DNA of 64,000 nucleotides from Nemertoderma westbladi. Its lineage: Eukaryota > Xenacoelomorpha > Nemertodermatida > Nemertodermatidae. Position 1 is the stretch's first letter, and the number at the start of each line of letters is the position of its first letter. The position numbers and the translations under genes are program-made. Below, one piece after another: positions 50,613 through 59,600 of the stretch. The stretch is from positions 42,417 through 106,416 of the forward strand of contig JAUCBJ010000961.1 in assembly GCA_032718475.1 (NCBI GenBank), written 5' to 3'. The notes beneath the pieces are model-generated. The model was given only the letters and a program-made list of their open reading frames with translations. It was not told the origin of the DNA and searched no databases.

Positions 50613-53600
50613 ATTAACTCAATACAGAAAGTCGAACTATATCTGCACAGCACCTGTCCCTTGGCAAGGTGAGTTAAGGTCGCTTCACAAAATATATTTT
50701 GGTCTTAGCACATGCGCCTTTTCGTACTTGCTAATAACTTAATTTGTTTTTATTAATTACACCCGGTCGGAAATAATACCCCATTAGAGAAGTTATAGAA
50801 TATACTAGAAATCAACTAACAGCCACCATCATTACCACTAGTGATTTTCCATTACATAGTAATGTGTTGTCTGTAGTCTCTACATAAAATGTACACATAA
50901 ATACAGTGTACATGTAAAGATAATGAGATGATTATAGCAGACTCAATTTACATTACGCATTCCGGCGCTTACAAAATGTAAAAAATTTAATAACGACAAA
51001 TTTGCTCGCCAATTTATAATGCTTACGAATGCGATAAGAGTGAATAAACCGCATATCAAAAAATGTTGGTGTTGATATAAAAAAGTGTCTATCTTAAAAA
51101 TCTTTGCTGATCAATCATATATTATTTAGTTAAATAGTTAAATCAAATGGAATTCTTAAATTGCCCAAAAGCAATTACATACAGTAAAACAGTATTAAGA
51201 ATGGACTATGTGCAGTTAATAATTGCACAACATTTTTATGGGGACATATAGAGCCAGAGTGACACCCAACTTAAGTGTAGAAACGATATTCACTTTTTGA
51301 AATCACTTGTAATACTAACACGAGGCGGCCTATTGAAGCAATTTTTCATTTTTTTAAATTATATAATTTTTCTTTTTTTATAACTTTATTTACGTAGTTT
51401 TTAGTCTCTTATTTGCCTCCCTTTAAGTAACAATAATAAATTAGAATTCATAGCTCGCAAATAGCAATAATCACCAGCTGTTTTAAAGTTACCAGGCAAC
51501 GTGCAAAACATAAACAAGGATTAGCAGAGTAGTTCAATAAATAGGCCTGTCTGTATACTGCAGTTTGGGGATCACGCAGTAGGAGGTAGGCCTATGTAAT
51601 ACCTATTATAGCAGTAACTGCTATAATAATATAATAATTGTATAATATTATATTAGCAAGCGCCACAGATGCGGAATGATTCGCTGTAATCAAATATATT
51701 ATTTAATATAATATTTATATCTACTACCGGTACACCGACCGAACCAGAATGAGTTTATGAATCACGACACGATACGGTTCATGATTGAATATTGATCACT
51801 CAGTGACTCTAAGTCACTAAGTGAGCCCGTGAGTCCAATGGATGATTTTTTACTAAAGAATCTTATTGATTTAATATTCATTAGTTGTTGAATAATTGAA
51901 CAATTATTTTAATCTTAATTGGCTATATTTTGGGCTGACGACAAATTTTGATTTGATTATTTGTGGACAGCCATAGATTGTTGATTGTATATGCCTATTT
52001 GTATAAATATCCGCCGAAAACTAAGCCATATAAGAATAAAAGTTAAAAAATGATAATTACGTGTTACACTACACAGATTATGAATACCAATTAATTTAAA
52101 TATTCCCCATTCCAATGTCATAAGTCAACTCACTAAATGTGTTCGCAATGGAAACCTTACCTGGCGTAGTCATGTGCACCAGTACTGTAACACAAAATAT
52201 TACAAAAATACAAGTCATTCATTCATTCATCTCCGGACTAAACGCATCCGGAGGCTTTAAATATTATTACGATTAAAATAAATAATACAACATAGCTTAT
52301 AAAGCTCCTTATAGTTTGGGTCACAAATCTCAGTTGATGAGACTTAAGTTATGTAATTAAACGAATGTTTTATAATGGATTCTATCTGTGCAACCCTGGG
52401 GGGTCAACCAGTAGTGATTGGAGCACGACAGGTTGTGTTACAACCAGCGGGATGCCAGCAGCACCACCGTAACATCATAGGAATCAACAAGGACCACACT
52501 ATGTTGGCCTACTGCGCCACACTAGCTGTCTACGTGTACGTGGCGGGAAGGGAAGCCACAGAGAACTGGTTGCTCAGCGGGGTCATGTCGCATCATAAAA
52601 AGGCGATAACAGCACTGCAATGGTCGCCCCACCAGGCAGCTCTGTTCGCCAGCGCAAGTAACGACCCTGTAATCTGCGTTTGGAACGCGAAGGAACAATG
52701 TCTGGTGGTGGAACTGCATTCCATAGTCGACGTACCGTTCTGCATCGGGTGGTGCTATGACGACACGCAGAGCATTGCTTTCAGCTATGACGTCACCTCC
52801 TCCAAGGCAACTAACGTTTACGTATGGAACACAGGGTCGGGCAAATGTAAACCCCATAAACACATTGCTGGTTTCAGTTCCGGGATCAGAACGTTTAGAT
52901 GGAACGGTATTAGGTTGGGTAAAGTAATAGTGGGGCACGAGAACGGAAGTATATCTCTTTATACGCCGGGTAATAAAGTAATCAAACACATACTGAAACC
53001 GGAGTATTCTGAGAGCAATAGCAACGACCCAGTGACTTCACTGCAGTGGGACCCGTTGTCCCCGGACTACGTCCTGGTAGTTAACAAGTGGAGCGGAGTC
53101 CGACTGCTGGACTCGGAATCCCGTACGACCGCGATGCGGTTCGCGAACACTCGGAACGCAGGGATTCAGGACGTCTCGTGGGTGGAGAACGCGCCGGGAA
53201 CGTTCCTCTCCGGGGACAGTCGGCTGGGCGTGCTCGGCGTGTGGAACGTGTCGCAGCCGGCCCCGCTCGCGAGCGTCCAGATCCGAGCGAGCGGGTTCAA
53301 CGCGATCGTGGGACTGCCACGGGACTCCGGGGGGAGGGGCTCCAACCCCGAGTCGCCCCCCGGGACACCAACCCGCGCGTTCTGCGCGTTCCGCGACGGA
53401 GCCACTGGCATCTACGACGTTCCGCTCCGCCAATGGGACTTCCTCCTGGACGCCGGGCACAGCGAGACGATATTCGACTGCCGGTTCCATCCCACGGACC
53501 CCGACAGACTGGCGACGGCCAGCTACGACGGGACCATAAAGATAACGGATCTGCCGACGATGAAAGTTGTCGAGACGTCGCCCCGAGTGCGAGCCATCGT

Positions 53601-56600
53601 CTACAGCCTCTCGTGGGCGCCGCCGCAGTGGAACTGCATCACAGGATCAACCAATCAGGGCTCGGTATTCGTGTGGAACGTGGATAAATCCAAGATCAGC
53701 CATCAGTACACGGAGCACGCGAGTAGCGGGACGGGGGTTTGCGTCTACGTGTGTAAATGGAATCAACGCAAACCGGATTGGATCGCGAGTAGCGGCAGTG
53801 ACGGTCGGTGTATCGTACGGGAGGTTACCGGGACGCTGGTACGCAGTTACACGCACCCCGCCGGGGTCTACGGCTGCGACTGGCACCCCAACAACGGCCA
53901 CGTACTGGCGACGGGTTGCCACGACGGAAACCTCCGGATATTCAACGCGGCGACCGATGCCACCGCGACCCACACCGTCGCGCTGCACGGTAAACGGGTG
54001 TTCCACGTGGTCTGGCACCCCTTGTTGCCGGGTTACCTGGCGACGGGTAGCGACGACTCCACGGCCAAGGTGTACGACTACGGCGCGGGACTCACCGTGG
54101 CCACGGTAACGGGACACACGGCCCCGGTGCGAGGGATGGTGTGGCACACTGAGTTGCCCTGGCTGCTCATCACCGGCAGTTGGGACTCGACGGTGCGAAT
54201 GTGGGACATCCGGAGCTCCGCCTGTCTGCAGACGCTGGACAGCCACGAAGCCGACATTTACGGGTTGTCGGTTCACCCGGACAGACCTTTCCTGCTGGCG
54301 TCCACCTCCCGGGACTCCACACTGCGACTGTGGCACCTCGCGGGGCTGTCCGCATTGCTATACGCGCGGATGGTTGCTACCGGAGTCGCCGCGTTGCTTG
54401 GCGACCCATCGACGTCCATGGATCAGGACGCGGCCCCGTTACTATGCGGAAGGAGGTCGGCCCAGCTCGGCTCGTCTCCGCAGGTCGGCTCGACGCCGCA
54501 GCTCGACTCGACTCCGCATCTCGACTCGACTCCGCATCTCGGCTCGACTGATTCAACCACCGACCCCCCCGCACTTACACGAACCTTCACTACATTCCTC
54601 CACCACTCCCCGCGACTCCCCAACCTATACGACCTCGTCTCCCTCCTCCAGGGCTCATCCCACTTCTCCCAACTCTCCTCCCGCTATCCCGCCTCCGTGG
54701 TCCACCACCGACACCTCCTCCGACTGCGAGCATCGGAGGCTCGCGCGCTCGAGTTCGCCTCGAGCAACGCGAGCTCGGAGCGCTCGCGAGTGGCGCAACT
54801 GAGCGCCGCGCGCGAGTTGTACTGCAACCTGGGCGAGCGGCGACGCTACTGCGAGGTCAGCGTGCGGCTGGGGGAGTGGGTGGAAGCGTTGGCTGTCGCA
54901 CCCGCGGTCAGTCTAGATTACTGGAGACAGTTAGTCGCCCAATACACAGACCAGCTCTCAGACAATCACAGCGGTCAGCAGTCAGCCAATCAGAGCGCTC
55001 GTCTATCGACGGCGATTTGTAACGACCAGCGAACCGTTGACTATCTGATTCATCGAGGAGAGTTGGAACAAGCGCTGTTTGTAGCTACAGCAGCAAGTTC
55101 TAGAACGCAGGAAGGATCGAATTCTAGAACGCTGGAAAATGCCATGGTTCTGGGAGGAGACAATAACGTGATGGAACCCTCAGCCCCTGATCTACCGTTA
55201 CTAAGCAACCAGCCGACTCCACTCTCATCAGACCTTCTACCAAAGGTCAATGAACTCTTCACTAAGGTCACTGACCCCTCAGTACTGCGGTGCAGTCGCA
55301 TATTAGCGGAACGCGCCTTCAATAACGGTGACTGCGTGACGTCAGCATGTCACTATCTATCGGTTGACGACGTCACTGGCGCCATAGAAACGCTGCTACA
55401 TGGCAACGAGCCGAGTCTCGCTCTATCCGTGGCGTTGTCTCTGCGTGCGGCCTCCGGAGACATTCCAGCGCAGACAGACGCCACCCAGCGGCAACTAAAC
55501 GCAATAGCGAGGATCCTACTGATGCGCTGCGAGAAGCTGCGGGAGAGTAAACTCGCCGCCGATCTTCTCCGCAAGGTGGCGCCGCACGCCGACGCCCTGG
55601 CGACCGAGTACTGCGCCCGGAACCACGACGCCACCGACCTCAGACAGTCCCGCGGTCTCCCGACCAGGGAGAGATGCCATTTAGCGGCCGAGGCGCACGA
55701 GTCGACGCGAGAGGCGGTCCGTTACTACGCGATGTCCGCGACTCCGGAACTCGCTGTTGCTATGGGGATCCCGGAAGTGGTCGCGGCTATGAACCGGGAG
55801 GGGTTTGATATCGAGGAGGTTGACCCGTTACTGGGCCTCCTGCAGTCCGTAGACACCGCCGTCTACAGCAGAGACCCGTACAGACACAGAGGGGCCGAGT
55901 TACTGGTGGTGAGCGCCTACACAGGCGCACTGAAAGCGATCCGGCTGGGGTTCCATACCATAGTCCCTTCTCTATTCCTATTGGCCAAGCAACTGTTGTC
56001 GGGGTGGGAGGGGTCTAACCAGCAGTCCAGCGCCCTCAGACTGACAGCGGAGACCGTGCTAAGAGAACTAGACACCTGGAGATCGATGCAGAACTCAGGC
56101 GGGGGAAACATGTCTCCAGACTGCATGGCTCTCTGCAGAAAATGCTGCGTAGACATACGGCAAGTGCGACAGCCTAGACTCATAGTCTCCGCCGGTAGTC
56201 AGTTGCCCTGCCATGGTAACGCTTGTATCTCCATAGTAACCCACACTAGGATTAAAGGGGAAGCTTACTGTTTGGGAGACGGGAAGGCGGGTCCAATGAT
56301 GTCATTAGACGAGGCGTTAATGTGGGTAGAGGTGAACCCGTTCTCACCTTTAGGGACATTCCACAGACTCAACCCTTACTAATTAATTATTTAATATGCA
56401 ATACTTAAATTGTTTGTTTATATGATGTTAGATAACCACGACTTAAGAGGTGTTGTAATATTGTGATATTAATATGAAGACAATAAAATAGGACATGAGA
56501 TGAGGTCTTATTCCCTCAGATACTAGCATTTAGGGCCACTTGGGCCACTGTATGTGGCACTAAAATCGATTTGGTATTTCATTTTTTAATGGGCCTTAGT

Positions 56601-59600
56601 GCCTGAGTACTAACAGTGGCCCAAGTGGCCCTAAATGCTAGGTAGTATCTGGGGGAATGTCCTATTTTATTGTTTTAAATTATTCGTCATATAGATACAC
56701 GATGTTGTAGCTGATCTATCGGAATATATAATTAGGCGAAAATGCTGGACTATCCAAACATATTTAATTTAATGACAAAGCTGTTGCGTAAAAACAACTT
56801 TACCGGTGGGTATCTCATATTGGTGACTAGGTGGTAGGTTTCTACAAAACCAATAAGGTTTTCTCAGGGAGCTATAGCTAGTAGGTCGACTCACTCTCTA
56901 CTGTCGCATACTCTATATCCTTGATAGAGCTTGGGTTGGTTGGCTGGGTCGGGGCGAAACCTACAGATCAACTTTAACTTTCATCAGATCGCTGATTCCA
57001 TTCACGACTGTGTCAGCAGTCAATACATCAATAACCTAATCCGTTGTTCGAGTCTCCAGCGCGATTGGGTACAGAGACAAGGGTTCGAGTCTCCAGAGCG
57101 ATTGGGTACAGAGACAAGGGTTCGAGTCTCCAGCGCGATTGGGTACAGAGACAAGGGTTCGAGTCTCCAGAGCGATTGGGTACAGAGACAAGGGTTCGAG
57201 TCTCCAGAGCGATTGGGTACAGAGACAAGGGTTCGAGTCTCCAGAGCGATTGGGTACAGTGTCAAGGGTTCGAGTCTCCAGAGCGATTGGGTACAGAGAC
57301 AAGGGTTCGAGTCTCCAGAGCGATTGGGTACAGAGACAAGGGTTCGAGTCTCCAGCGCGATTGGGTACAGAGACAAGGGTTCGAGTCTCCAGCGCGATTG
57401 GGTACGGAGACAAGGGTTCGAGTCTCCAGAGCGATTGGGTACAGAGACAAGGGTTCGAGTCTCCAGAGCGATTGGGTACAGAGACAAGGGTTCGAGTCTC
57501 CAGAGCGATTGGGTACAGAGACAAGGGTTCGAGTCTCCAGAGCGATTGGGTACAGAGACAAGGGTTCGAGTCTCCAGAGCGATTGGGTACAGAGACAAGG
57601 GTTCGAGTCTCCAGAGCGATTGGGTACAGAGACAAGGGTTCGAGTCTCCAGCGAGATTGGGTACAGAGACAAGGGTTCGAGTCTCCAGAGCGATTGGGTA
57701 CAGAGACAAGGGTTCGAGTCTCCAGAGCGATTGGGTACAGAGACAAGGGTTCGAGTCTCCAGAGCGATTGGGTACAGAGACAAGGGTTCGAGTCTCCAGA
57801 GCGATTGGGTACAGAGACAAGGGTTCGAGTCTCCAGAGCGATTGGGTACAGAGACAAGGGTTCGAGTCTCCAGAGCGATTGGGTACAGAGACAAGGGTTC
57901 GAGTCTCCAGAGCGATTGGGTACAGAGACAAGGGTTCGAGTCTCCAGAGCGATTGGGTACAGAGACAAGGGTTCGAGTCTCCAGTGCGATTGGGTACAGA
58001 GACAAGGGTTCGTATATAATTAAACTGCGTATAAAGTTAACTTTATAATAGTTTATTGCCCTTACCTCTCCTGTACCTCACGCAGCAACTTTTTCGCTTT
58101 CGTGTACTTTTTATCCAACCACTGCAGAGTCTCTTCCCGTTCCCCTAGTAACGTCTGCAGCTCCACCAGACTGTATTGTGACTCCTTGTAGGCCTGTTCC
58201 CGACTCTGATTGGCCAGTTTCTCTGCCTCTTCACATCTGGCCCGCAGTCGATCCATCTCGGTACTCATTGTTGCGTTCACTTCCTCCAACTAGAATAAAC
58301 AATAGGAACCACCATCGTACAACCTGTTGCATTCACAATAACTTTAGGTCGATCAAACTTACATGTTGACTCTTTATAATATAGAACCGAACTCCAGTTA
58401 TGGGGGGGGGGGGGGGGGGTGTAATCGGCGCGAAAATAAAACTGTAACCTGTTTTATTGTTTTGGTTAGAATAACCTGCCGCTGTATCCTGCTCCTTTCC
58501 CTTAATTACATTGAGACGAGATATTACAACGAGATGGTATTTGCGTAATCCCCCCCCCCCATATATCTCCAAACTCACATGCCTACATTGACTCATGACT
58601 TCTTCCAATCTTTTGGCGCTGGCGTCTTCTATTAGTTCGCTCTCATAGGCGCCTTCTGTATCAACATTATCATCACTCGAGGCCTCAGCCTCCCCTGAGG
58701 ACGAACCGGCATCAGCCATAGACAATGTGTGCTGCAAACAGAAAAGCGACGACATGTGCAATTAACAAAATTGCTAATTAATATTGGAAGTTCATCGTAT
58801 CTTCATACAAATAGAAACTATTCACGCGGACATTGTATGCTGTTAGTAGAGGTTACATTGGAAACATTAATTAAATTTAATAAGTCAATACATATTCTGA
58901 CACTGTAGGAAATTAAATAGTGATTGATGGCTGATGGGATCCAACTTCCCCAATTAATATAAATGCAATTGTACCAGCTGCTACGCTACAGTCTGTCAGT
59001 CAATAAAATAGAATTTATTTTATTGTATTGTACTATATTGCACGGCGCCGTATTAATGTGGCTAGTATTAACTCATGATTGGACTAAAATATTTTAGGCT
59101 CATGATGATGATGTAGAAAGAATTGTAATATTCCAGTACCGGTGCCCAGAACAAGGATGGTACATTATTATATTCCGATACAGGTTCGGTTAATTGTTTA
59201 ATTACATAAAGTACGTGTTCTTTATTCCCACTCGAGTCGTAGTGAAATATGGCGCGAGTTGAATCCGAATACAGTTATTAGCTGCAAAAAGAATTGAACA
59301 TCAGTTGAGACCGCGGTACTCACTTCTATTTGGTTCTGTACTTTTAGTAATCCGTCGTCGGGTTCATCCTGGTTGAGTAATCCGCGATCAGTGGTGTCTG
59401 CCTGGTTGTTGGACTTATCAACCCAACCGTTATACGGCGGAGGGCACTCCTCCTCGTCTCTAGGTGGGGGCCCGGGACTAGTAGAAGGGCTGGGACTAGA
59501 GTTGTAACCAACATCCGATCTCCTAATAACATTAATAGATCGGTAACCTAACCAACATCGGATACGATACGATACGATACGATGACGTATCGTATCGTAT

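Noticed and set aside
53038-54802. Open frames of 60-230 codons overlapping WDR17 in other frames
   Set aside because: Shadows caused by GC-rich codon use in the WDR17 exon.
57046-58012. CRISPR-like array
   Set aside because: Units are contiguous and identical with no unique spacers, in an animal intron.
57046-58012. tRNA gene cluster
   Set aside because: The unit is only 37 bp, has a B-box-like motif with a mismatch, and no A box or cloverleaf.
56931-58048. Open frames of 300 or more codons on both strands
   Set aside because: By-products of the 37-bp minisatellite inside neurabin intron 4.
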